Positions 53,333 to 61,423 of a stretch of DNA of 64,000 bases are shown one piece after another. Source of the DNA: CBDDFS01 sp965227255 (lineage in GTDB: Bacteria; Bacteroidota; Bacteroidia; Flavobacteriales_E; Vicingaceae); the NCBI GenBank assembly GCA_965227255.1, contig CBDDFS010000002.1:806001-870000 (forward strand), read 5' to 3'. The notes under the pieces are model-generated. The model was given only the letters and a program-made list of their open reading frames with translations, was not told the origin of the DNA and made no database searches. Numbering within the stretch: the first letter of the stretch is position 1; each line of letters begins with the position of its first letter. A program made the position numbers and the translations under genes.

Positions 53333-55150
53333 TTAATTTATCTGATCACCCCGAATCTGTCTGTAACGGCTTCTGGATTCTACTACATAAATACTTGCAG
53401 GGTAATCGTTGAACAACTTACTGTAATACTCCTGAGCCTTTTCTTTATCATCGAGGTAGTTTTCATATATTTCAGCTAATCTGAAAATAGCTTCATCCGC
53501 AAGGATCTCATAATGATGATCGGCGATGATTTTTCTCAGGTATTCCGAAGCAACGACATAATCCTGATTCTTGAAACTGATCTCATATTGAAGGAAGTAT
53601 ACCTCATCTATTATGTCATGGACCACATAAATATTCTCCATGCTATCCAGAACCACTTTTGCATCTTCCAATCGATTCTGATCATAACTCATTGCGGCTC
53701 TTCCGTACATCTTTAAAGCCTCACCCGTTGTGTCGAAAGCCAGGTTATCACTGATAAGCAAAGAAAGTCTCATGGCATCGTTCGATATAAGCTTTGAAGT
53801 GGATCCTTTCAATACATCGAGTTGAGCCTTAGACCAGTCGAAGTCTCCGGTATAAAAATAGATTTTGGCGTTTTTGAACTTGGCCTCATCTCCAATGGCC
53901 TCATACTTGAAATCTTTTTCTACCTGGCTGTATAAAAGAGATGCTTCCCAAATCTCATTAACGGAAAGATAAATGTCAGCCAACATCAATTTACATTTTG
54001 CCTTATTTACGGGGGTGATTCCTGGATAGGATATAGACCTTTTCAACATGTCGATTCCATTGTCGGCTTTGTCGAGATAAAATGCCCAAACTTCTGCCAA
54101 ACCAATTTGAAGACTTACGGTAGCCGAATTCTTACCTACATCATTCAGCGCTTCTATATAATTACTCTCCATGGTCAGGAGATCATCATAAGTATAGGGT
54201 GCTGACGTGATCTTTTCGCGTATGGTCTCGGTGATCAGGATTCTCGCATTTACATAATTCTGGTTTGACGAGCCTTTATCAATGATGTATTGGTAACACT
54301 CAATAGCCAGGTCATATTCACGATTGGATCGACACGATTTGGCAAGGTTTAAAAACCTGTATCCGTTCTCTTTATTTCTTTTGTCAAGGGCCTTGGATTG
54401 TGTGATAGCTCCTCTGAAGTCTTTTTGTTGCAGATAATGCCAGATTAGCATTTCAGAAAATATGGCGTTGTTTGGATTTCGTTGAATTCTTTTAAGAAGG
54501 GCTGTATTCAGAATTTCAATCTGAGCTGGCTTTGGGTCGCTGTATATACTCGTATTTAATGCGTTCTGAACGTTCTGCAAATACCCTTCGTTCTTCTCCA
54601 GCAGGTCGAGGTATTCACTTACCATCGATTCAATGTCTCCTTTCTGATAATAAAGTTCGCCGAGCTCAAATTCATAACCGTAATAGTTGCCGGTCAGTTT
54701 TTTGCCTCGTTTCAAGCATGAAATGGCATAATCGATCTCATCTCTTCGCTGAAATGAATTAGATAATGCAAGCACATCGTTGGTGACAGGAGGGAGGTCT
54801 TTTATAGCATCTTTATAAACGGATTCTCCTTTTTTTACATCTCCCATTGCAATCAGAAGGTATCCGTAATCAACCTGGTAGTCTGGATCAGAAGGGCTCC
54901 TTTTCAATTCTTTTTTGACCATTTTTGCCGCATCACTCAATCTTTCAGATTGGATGTAAGCTTCCAATAGATCAAAATACAGGTCCTTGCTTTTATCCCT
55001 TTTATAGAGGTCTTCGTATAAATCGATGCTTTTCCCGAATTCTCTTCCGTGAAAGAAATCATCTGCCAGACTGCGTTTTACGGCATCATTATTCTGTGCA
55101 CCCAATGGAAGGGCCAGAATTAAAAATATAATGATTGGGATTTTTCGCAT
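53333..55150 (-). CDS. Periplasmic tetratricopeptide-repeat protein
   Basis: A 605-residue exported protein (signal peptide MRKIPIIIFLILALPLGAQ) made of many TPR helices: FFHGREFGKSIDLYEDLYKR, LLEAYIQSERLSDAAKMVKKEL, DFRGAITQSKALDKRNKE, EYDLAIECYQYIIDKG, NQDYVVASEYLRKIIADHHYE, ILADEAIFRLAEIYENYLDDKEKAQEYYSKLF. It resembles the TPR proteins next to serS in Bacteroidota, with an outer-membrane assembly-like organisation of repeats, but no partner is proven. It is the middle of a run of lipoprotein, TPR and DUF4286 genes. (Motif given in part: AIFRLAEIYENYLDDKEKAQ.). Confidence 0.82.
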   Translation of the reverse strand: MRKIPIIIFLILALPLGAQNNDAVKRSLADDFFHGREFGKSIDLYEDLYKRDKSKDLYFDLLEAYIQSERLSDAAKMVKKELKRSPSDPDYQVDYGYLLIAMGDVKKGESVYKDAIKDLPPVTNDVLALSNSFQRRDEIDYAISCLKRGKKLTGNYYGYEFELGELYYQKGDIESMVSEYLDLLEKNEGYLQNVQNALNTSIYSDPKPAQIEILNTALLKRIQRNPNNAIFSEMLIWHYLQQKDFRGAITQSKALDKRNKENGYRFLNLAKSCRSNREYDLAIECYQYIIDKGSSNQNYVNARILITETIREKITSAPYTYDDLLTMESNYIEALNDVGKNSATVSLQIGLAEVWAFYLDKADNGIDMLKRSISYPGITPVNKAKCKLMLADIYLSVNEIWEASLLYSQVEKDFKYEAIGDEAKFKNAKIYFYTGDFDWSKAQLDVLKGSTSKLISNDAMRLSLLISDNLAFDTTGEALKMYGRAAMSYDQNRLEDAKVVLDSMENIYVVHDIIDEVYFLQYEISFKNQDYVVASEYLRKIIADHHYEILADEAIFRLAEIYENYLDDKEKAQEYYSKLFNDYPASIYVVESRSRYRQIRGDQIN

Positions 55151-55157
55151 GAATAAT

Positions 55158-55709
55158 TCAGGACTCGACCGAATCTACCTTTGCTTCTTCTTTCTTCTGA
55201 ATTAAAATTAGGACTTTTTCGTATGTCTTGTCGTATTCTTCATTCAAACCAATCAGCCTTTCATTTATGAGACGGATAGACCTTAAGACACTTTCTGTGG
55301 CCATTTTCTCATTTTCCAGGTACTGGCTGGCCTTTTCTTTCTCAATCAAGTCCTTGGAAAGGTCAGATTTTAAGTTTTTCAATTGCATTGGTATGGTTTC
55401 AATATGTTCGAACAAAGAATTAAAACGACCTGATATCCTGGTATAGTATTTCTTGTTCAGCATGTAATCATCGATTAGCAATGCTTCTTCTTTGTTGACT
55501 GAGTCATTTACCTCGATTATGCGTTGCAAAGTGCTTTCTATTTCCTTAATTCTTGAAAATACCTTGCCCGTATCAATGGAATAAAGAACCTCTTTCGCTG
55601 AATCGAGTGAGGCCATCATCGAGTTGATCTCTTTTATCTCTTCACTGAATTTATTCGAGCAGGAAGCGATGGTAATTAAGGCTGTGAATACAAGGATCAG
55701 ATTTTTCAT
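55158..55709 (-). CDS. Coiled-coil lipoprotein
   Basis: A 183-residue lipoprotein (MKNLILVFTALITIASC, lipobox TIAS-C). The mature chain is almost wholly helical with heptad-like patterns (EEIKEINSMMASLDSAKEVL, IKEIESTLQRIIEVNDSV, LKSDLSKDLIEKEKASQYL, LINERLIGLNEEYDKTYEKV), so it is a coiled coil, probably in the periplasm. No named family. It lies 2 bp downstream of serS and 7 bp upstream of the TPR gene, so it is probably cotranscribed with both. Confidence 0.72.
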   Translation of the reverse strand: MKNLILVFTALITIASCSNKFSEEIKEINSMMASLDSAKEVLYSIDTGKVFSRIKEIESTLQRIIEVNDSVNKEEALLIDDYMLNKKYYTRISGRFNSLFEHIETIPMQLKNLKSDLSKDLIEKEKASQYLENEKMATESVLRSIRLINERLIGLNEEYDKTYEKVLILIQKKEEAKVDSVES

Positions 55710-55711
55710 AT

Positions 55712-56980
55712 TCAGATTTTATCAAAACCAGTATAGGGTTGCAGTACCTCTGGAATTCGAATTCCATTTTCTTCCTGATAGTTTTCAAGAATGGCTGCAA
55801 CAATTCTAGGTAATGCCAAGGCGCTTCCATTTAACGTATGCGCCAAAACAGATTTATTATCCTTGTTTTTATACCTCAATTTCAGTCGATTTGCCTGATA
55901 CGATTCAAAGTTTGATACAGAGCTTACTTCAAGCCATCTTCTTTGAGCTGCTGAGTAAACCTCCATATCAATAGTCTTAGCGGCAGCTGTTCCAAGATCT
56001 CCTCCACACAGTTTCAATGCCCTGAATGGCAAACCCAGGGATCGGATCAGATCCTGAACATATGACACCATTACTTCCAATGTGTCATATGACTGATCTG
56101 GATGCTGAATTTGAACGATCTCAACTTTGTCGAATTGATGCAACCTATTTAACCCCCTCACATCCTTTCCATATGAACCGGCCTCTCTTCTGAAACATGG
56201 TGTGTATCCGGCACATTTGATAGGAAAGTCAGATTCTTTCAAAATTACATCTCTGAATATGTTCGTAATAGGTACTTCGGCCGTTGGAATTAAATAGAGA
56301 TTGTCTTCTGTGGCATGATACATTTGTCCATCCTTATCCGGCAACTGACCCGTTCCAAATCCAGAATCCTCGTTGACCATTAGGGGAGGAATAATTTCAG
56401 TGTATCCTTCTTCATTGGCCCTGTCGAGAAAATATGAAATCAAAGCTCTTTGAAGTTTAGCTCCTTTGCCTTTGTATACGGGAAAACCAGCTCCTGTAAT
56501 TTTTGAACCAAGATCGAAATCAATGAGGTCATAGTCCTTTGCCAATTCCCAATGGGGTTTGGCATTGTCGATTAGATTTGGGATGTCTGCTTCTTCAAGG
56601 ATCGTTTCGTTCTCGTCTTCTCCTTTTCCAAATTGAACGCTCTCGTGAGGAATATTTGGGATGCCGCCAAGTTGCAATGTCAATTCCGATTCGGTGGTTT
56701 TTTGGTCTTCCTTGAGCTTTTGAACATCCTCTTTAAGGGAAGCGCTTTCCATCTTGATTTTGTCGGCCTCTTCTCTTTTTCCGCTTTTGTACAGCTTTCC
56801 GATTTGCTTATTCAGATCATTGGCCCGGGAAAGTTTCTCATCGAGTTCCTGCTGAATTCTTCTTCGATCTTCATCGAGTTTGAACACGGCATCGATCTCC
56901 TGTTTGAAATCTTTATTCCTTTTGGATAATTGCTCAATTACCCATTCTTTCTTTTCTTGGATAAGACCGAGTTGAATCAT
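55712..56980 (-). CDS. serS: Seryl-tRNA synthetase
   Basis: A 422-residue class II synthetase that charges tRNA-Ser. N-terminal coiled coil (1-110, Glu/Lys-rich) then the catalytic core with motif 2 PCFRREAGSYGKDVRGLNRLHQFDKVE (about 256-282), FGTGQLPDKDGQMY, EVPITNIFRDVIL and motif 3 THTLNGSALALPRIVAAILENYQ-type (LNGSALALPRIVAAILENYQ, about 378-397). All class II motifs are present and the length is normal. It follows rpmA after a terminator; probably has its own promoter. (Motif 2 given in part: PCFRREAGSYGKDVRGLNRL.). Confidence 0.95.
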   Translation of the reverse strand: MIQLGLIQEKKEWVIEQLSKRNKDFKQEIDAVFKLDEDRRRIQQELDEKLSRANDLNKQIGKLYKSGKREEADKIKMESASLKEDVQKLKEDQKTTESELTLQLGGIPNIPHESVQFGKGEDENETILEEADIPNLIDNAKPHWELAKDYDLIDFDLGSKITGAGFPVYKGKGAKLQRALISYFLDRANEEGYTEIIPPLMVNEDSGFGTGQLPDKDGQMYHATEDNLYLIPTAEVPITNIFRDVILKESDFPIKCAGYTPCFRREAGSYGKDVRGLNRLHQFDKVEIVQIQHPDQSYDTLEVMVSYVQDLIRSLGLPFRALKLCGGDLGTAAAKTIDMEVYSAAQRRWLEVSSVSNFESYQANRLKLRYKNKDNKSVLAHTLNGSALALPRIVAAILENYQEENGIRIPEVLQPYTGFDKI

Positions 56981-57006
56981 TATTTGTAAATTGTTATAAA
57001 ATAAAA

Positions 57007-57050
57007 AACTCCTGCCAAATCCATTGAATATTAACGGTCCGACAGGAGTT
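57007..57050 (-). terminator. Terminator of rplU-rpmA
   Basis: AACTCCTG (57007-57014) pairs with CAGGAGTT (57043-57050) around a 28-nt loop; on the minus strand it ends AGTTTTTTAT. It lies between rpmA and serS. Confidence 0.6.
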
Positions 57051-57071
57051 CAAATTTCATTGCTATTTATA

Positions 57072-57332
57072 TCAGGCCATCTTCTCTTCTACAGATACGA
57101 TTGAACGATTGTCCTTCTTTTTAGCGAAGGTTACGATACCATCTTTCAATGCAAACAAAGTGTGATCTTTTCCGATCCCAACATTTTTACCAGGATGGTG
57201 CTTCGTACCTCTTTGCCTAACAAGAATGTTTCCTGCCTTGGCAATTTGTCCGCCAAATATTTTAATACCGAGTCGTTTACTGTGCGACTCTCTTCCGTTA
57301 TTCGAACTACCAGCTCCTTTCTTATGTGCCAT
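57072..57332 (-). CDS. rpmA: 50S ribosomal protein L27
   Basis: An 86-residue ribosomal protein: [20 protein letters not shown] is the standard start (with the Met-Ala-His-Lys-Lys-Gly tail near the peptidyl-transferase centre), then [42 protein letters not shown]. Complete. Eight bases after rplU, as in most bacteria. Confidence 0.97.
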   Translation of the reverse strand: MAHKKGAGSSNNGRESHSKRLGIKIFGGQIAKAGNILVRQRGTKHHPGKNVGIGKDHTLFALKDGIVTFAKKKDNRSIVSVEEKMA

Positions 57333-57340
57333 AGCTTATA

Positions 57341-57958
57341 TTATTTGTCGTCTGCTTTTTTCTTAGGAGCAGCTTTCTTAGCTGCTGGTTTTTTTGCAGT
57401 TTCAGCTTTTGGCTTGGCTGCAGCTTTCTTCGTAGCAGTCGTTTTTGTACTTGCTTTAGTCGTTGTTTTCTTCTCAGCTGTTGCTTTTGGAGCTGCTTTA
57501 GAAGCAGTGCTCGCCTTAGCTGCAGGCTTTTTCGTTGTCGTTTTCTTGGCAGCAGGTTTTGCTGCAGGTTTCGCTTCAGCTTTTGCTTCGGCAGCTTTTG
57601 CGGCCTTCGGTGCAGCGGCTTTGGTAGTTTTTGTTTTACTACCACCTTTTTCCAAGATAGACTCGATCTGGATTTTTGTAAAATCCTGACGGTGACCATT
57701 TCTCACCCTATAGCCTTTTCTTCTTTTTTTCTTGAAGACAATTACTTTGTCTCCTCTCAGGTGCTCTAAAATTTTACCGGTTACGGCAGCATCCTGGATA
57801 GTCGGGGCGCCAACAGCAATTTTACCGTCGTTATCGATCAATAATACTTGATCGAAACTCACTTTGTCACCTTCTTTTCCTTCAAGTCGGTGGACAAAAA
57901 CCTGCTGGTCTTTCTCTACTTTAAACTGTTGCCCCGCTATGTCTACAATTGCGTACAT
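57341..57958 (-). CDS. rplU: 50S ribosomal protein L21 with long Lys/Ala-rich C-terminal tail
   Basis: Residues 1-106 are an ordinary L21: MYAIVDIAGQQFKVEKDQQV, KIAVGAPTIQDAAVTGKIL and IVFKKKRRKGYRVRNGHRQD. About 99 residues follow of low complexity (Ala, Lys, Thr, Pro; PAAKPAAKKTTTKKPAAKAS and similar), resembling the tails of histone H1 or AlgP, so the 205-residue product is twice the usual length (about 103). No stop or frameshift interrupts the tail. Long L21 tails occur in some Bacteroidota. A good promoter lies 26-55 bp upstream. The tail may bind nucleic acid; unproven. Confidence 0.93.
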   Translation of the reverse strand: MYAIVDIAGQQFKVEKDQQVFVHRLEGKEGDKVSFDQVLLIDNDGKIAVGAPTIQDAAVTGKILEHLRGDKVIVFKKKRRKGYRVRNGHRQDFTKIQIESILEKGGSKTKTTKAAAPKAAKAAEAKAEAKPAAKPAAKKTTTKKPAAKASTASKAAPKATAEKKTTTKASTKTTATKKAAAKPKAETAKKPAAKKAAPKKKADDK

Positions 57959-57983
57959 CTAAACAGATTTAAAAATTGGGCTG

Positions 57984-58013
57984 CAAAGATATGTAAAAGA
58001 TGAAGAATTACAA
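57984..58013 (-). promoter_or_regulatory. Promoter of rplU-rpmA
   Basis: On the minus strand: TTG (58011-58013), 19-bp spacer, TATCTTTG (57984-57991), an exact fit to the Bacteroidota sigma consensus, 25 bp upstream of the ATG at 57958. This is the clearest promoter in the window. Confidence 0.7.
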
Positions 58014-58175
58014 CGATTTATGCATCAATTCGAGCAAAAATTTTTGAATCGTCATTTTTTGACTGAATTCAGCCTTTGAAGTATTAACATTTAATCATTC
58101 AAAACTCTTTATAATTCTTCGTTTTTGCCCTACTCATTCTGATAATTTAGCCCAAATACCCAAAATTATCGCCGG

Positions 58176-61100
58176 ATGAAAAATTTCCTGCTTCTATTAT
58201 CATGTGTATTTGTGTCGGTTTCGGCCAGTGCCCAATTCCTTGAATGGAACTCTCTGGCAAAGGAAGGATCATCAGGTCAATCAACGATTCTGGGCACTGA
58301 AATCAATTCCGGTGGAGATGTTTTTTTCGCGGGAAATTTCCAGGGCAGCCTTGATCTTGACCCAAACGTAAATGCCACTTTACAGGTCAATACCCCATCG
58401 GGAAGTCAGGGCAATGTCTTCTTCGCTGCTTACGATTCAGACGGCGATTTGGTTCATGGCAAACATGTTTGGGGGAAAAGCGAAATCTTACTTGGAGGAA
58501 TGGCTATTGATGCCGGAAGCAATACTTTCTTGACAGGATATTTTAACGATAGTATTGATCTTAACCCGAATTCAACTCAGGCTATTTACCTGCCAACAGT
58601 AGCATCTGCTGAGGATGCTTTCTTGGTTAAATACAATTCACTGGGTCTTTTTCAATGGGCGCGTCAACTGAATTCTTCCGTCAGAACCCGACCGATTGAC
58701 ATAGTTCTGGATCAATCCGGCAATCTTTTGGTCACTGGTACTTTCAACGGACAAACTGACTTTAATCCCAGTAGCGGCGTTAACAACCTGGTATCTGTCA
58801 ACGAAGACATATTCATTGCGAAATACAATGCCAGTGGAAATTATGTGAATGCAATCAGCATTGGTTCCTTTGGAGGATCAACCGGAGTTCATGACGTGAT
58901 GAATATCGACGTCGACAATTCCAATAATATTTATATCTCAGGACGGTTCGAAGGGGATGTGGATTTCGATCCTTCAGGCGCGGTCAACCTTTTAACGGCA
59001 AATGGGAAAAACGACTTTTACATTGCGAAATATAATTCGTCGCTTCAACTGGTCTGGGTTTATCAAATGGGAAGTGCGCGAGGTGAAGGTTTGATATCTC
59101 ACAAGATCAACGATAACGAGTTGTGGATAGCGGCTTCATACCGCGACACTATAGATGTTGATCTGAAATTGGGAAGTGCTCTGCATTCCAGTAACGGTGG
59201 CTTTGATGTCTACTTCGGTCAGTACAATCTTTCGGCCAATCACCTGATGTCTGAGTCCTTCGGAGGTTCTGGTGATGACGAGGTGACTTCGATCGATGTA
59301 TACAATAGTGACAGCTTATTTATTTCCGGACATTTCGAAGGCACAGTTGATTTTGATCCGGGTTCAGGCAGCAAAAGTCTGACCAGCTCTGCAAGTAAGT
59401 CGATGTTTTTCGGTTCTTATCGAATTACTGGAGAACTTAATTGGATAAGTAAAGTGGCGGGCAGCGGTGACATTACAAGTACCTTGATCCGGAGCAGTTC
59501 GGATGGCAAAGCCCACATTTCAGGTAACCTGCGCGGTGGTGCTAATTTTAATGACGCCTCACAATTCTCAAAAGTATATACTGGACCGGCAAGTTTTGTG
59601 GCCAAATACGATAAATGCGGCAGAGTGGATATCAATCTGACTTCAGTTGACGCCACCTGCGGAGAAAAAGACGGTTCGGCCTTGGCGTCTGTAACGGGAG
59701 GAACGGCTCCATTAAGATTTTTCTGGACCAGTGGATCTTTGGATAGCATTGCCGACAGCTTGAGATCAGGAATCTATTATGTGACTGTGGTCGACACATT
59801 AAAATGTTCATACTATTCAGATCCGGTTTTGATCAATGAAACTGGAGGTCCCAGTGTTAGTTTGACAACCAAGGTGGACGTTCTTTGTCACGGTGATAAA
59901 ACGGGTGCCATCGTTCTCAATGTTAGTGGAGGAACTTCCCCTTATACCTATGCCTGGTCCAATAATGCAAATTCAAAAGACATAAACGGATTAAAGGCCG
60001 GGAACTATGAAGTTAAGGTTACAGACGACGACAACTGTAGTTCTTTGCTGAGGGTTGCAATTGACGAGCCTGACCCGATTCAGGTCTATCCGATAATTAC
60101 GAAACCGGCCTGTGGTTCGTCGAATGGAAATGTTACTGCCGTGGTTACAGGTGGGACACCAACCTACTCGTATTCATGGCAACCTTCCGGAACGGGAAAC
60201 AGCTTGTTCAACATTTCAGCGGGAGTTTACAAAGTGACCATAACCGACGGAAATAATTGTACCTATTCTCAAAGCATTCCGGTTAGCAATGACAAGGCTC
60301 CGGATATCTTACTCGATAGTGTTCAGGCCATTGCATGTGGAAACGGAGGTGGATCTATTTATGTAAGTGTCTTTGGTGGCAGTCAGCCTTATAATTACAA
60401 CTGGGATCCAACAGGTGCATCCACGCAGGATCTTATCGCGGCTCCGGCAGGTGAACATGAGCTGGAAGTATTGGATCAGGCAAATTGCTTGGCCTATTAT
60501 GTAGAAAGCATTGACGCCAAAGTACCCATTGCACCGGATGTGTGTATCGTGGATGTAGACAGCATAAATGGAAAAGCCGTGGTATTATGGGAAAAGCCGG
60601 TCAACAGGGGCAGCATTGATTATTACAGCATTTACAGAGAGACATCCACATTGAATCAATTTGACCTTGTGCGCGACAGTATTGAATTCACAGAGTTGAG
60701 TTTATATGAAGACCGAATTGCAGATACATGGACAAGACCATGGTCCTACAAACTATCATTTACCGATACCTGTGGAATTGAAAGTGACCTCAGCGAATAT
60801 CATACGACTATACATGCCGTAATAAGTATGAATGCGCAAACAGATTTCAATGTTTTGTGGACACCTTACCGGGGTAATTTCCCAGTCAATTCATATACGG
60901 TGTTCAGATATACAGATGTTAACGGCTTTGATTCGTTAACAACGGTGCCCGCGAATATTTTCTCATACACAGATGTGAACTCTCCTTCTAAAGGCCCCGA
61001 CGTTTATTATTATGTCAGGATCGATCATCCATCGGGTTGCACAGCTACCGAAGTTCAGAACAGAAATTCTTCAAGATCCAATCGGGGAAGTATTGATCCT

Positions 61101-61400
61101 CCTCTGTATTTAGGTGATGAAGTGATCAGTACCTTAGATGATGGTATTGAAGAATTATTAATGTTTCCAAATCCGGCCAATGAAGTAGTAAAGATTGATT
61201 TAAGTGGGATCAATGATAGAATTGATCATGTGAGCATATATAACAACAATGGTCAGTTAGAGCAAAAAGAAATTCTCGATCGAAGTGATCAGGCAAATAT
61301 TTCGATAGATATATCCGCTTTGTCAAATGGATTATACCTGGTACGGGCAATGGGTGAAGAAAAAATATACTCAGGTAAATTGATTATATCGAGAAATTAG
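58176..61400 (+). CDS. Large secreted adhesin-like protein: propeller, SprB repeats, T9SS sorting domain
   Basis: A 1074-residue exported protein (signal peptide MKNFLLLLSCVFVSVSASAQ). Seven SBBP-like blades fill about 20-480 (GRFEGDVDFDPSGAVNLL with NDFYIAKYN and five more). Four SprB-type repeats follow (about 485-780), each with a GG(T/S)xPxxxxW core and a VxVxDxxxC end, the type first seen in the gliding adhesin SprB. Two fibronectin-like regions come next (AVVLWEKPVNRGSIDYYSIY; FNVLWTPYRGNFPVNSYTVF), then a T9SS type A domain (LMFPNPANEVVKIDLSG ... YSGKLIISRN). Likely surface-bound. Downstream is a large sensor on the same strand. Confidence 0.88.
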   Translation: MKNFLLLLSCVFVSVSASAQFLEWNSLAKEGSSGQSTILGTEINSGGDVFFAGNFQGSLDLDPNVNATLQVNTPSGSQGNVFFAAYDSDGDLVHGKHVWGKSEILLGGMAIDAGSNTFLTGYFNDSIDLNPNSTQAIYLPTVASAEDAFLVKYNSLGLFQWARQLNSSVRTRPIDIVLDQSGNLLVTGTFNGQTDFNPSSGVNNLVSVNEDIFIAKYNASGNYVNAISIGSFGGSTGVHDVMNIDVDNSNNIYISGRFEGDVDFDPSGAVNLLTANGKNDFYIAKYNSSLQLVWVYQMGSARGEGLISHKINDNELWIAASYRDTIDVDLKLGSALHSSNGGFDVYFGQYNLSANHLMSESFGGSGDDEVTSIDVYNSDSLFISGHFEGTVDFDPGSGSKSLTSSASKSMFFGSYRITGELNWISKVAGSGDITSTLIRSSSDGKAHISGNLRGGANFNDASQFSKVYTGPASFVAKYDKCGRVDINLTSVDATCGEKDGSALASVTGGTAPLRFFWTSGSLDSIADSLRSGIYYVTVVDTLKCSYYSDPVLINETGGPSVSLTTKVDVLCHGDKTGAIVLNVSGGTSPYTYAWSNNANSKDINGLKAGNYEVKVTDDDNCSSLLRVAIDEPDPIQVYPIITKPACGSSNGNVTAVVTGGTPTYSYSWQPSGTGNSLFNISAGVYKVTITDGNNCTYSQSIPVSNDKAPDILLDSVQAIACGNGGGSIYVSVFGGSQPYNYNWDPTGASTQDLIAAPAGEHELEVLDQANCLAYYVESIDAKVPIAPDVCIVDVDSINGKAVVLWEKPVNRGSIDYYSIYRETSTLNQFDLVRDSIEFTELSLYEDRIADTWTRPWSYKLSFTDTCGIESDLSEYHTTIHAVISMNAQTDFNVLWTPYRGNFPVNSYTVFRYTDVNGFDSLTTVPANIFSYTDVNSPSKGPDVYYYVRIDHPSGCTATEVQNRNSSRSNRGSIDPPLYLGDEVISTLDDGIEELLMFPNPANEVVKIDLSGINDRIDHVSIYNNNGQLEQKEILDRSDQANISIDISALSNGLYLVRAMGEEKIYSGKLIISRN

Positions 61401-61423
61401 AAGGTAGAATATAGAAAGCGAAA

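Noticed and set aside
57162..57689. 175-codon plus-strand frame over rplU and rpmA
   Set aside because: An Ala/Val/Phe-rich product caused by the repeated Lys/Ala codons of the L21 tail on the other strand.
57322..57699. 125-codon Arg/Lys/Gln-rich minus-strand frame overlapping rplU
   Set aside because: Out-of-frame reading of the L21 tail; L21 itself is intact.
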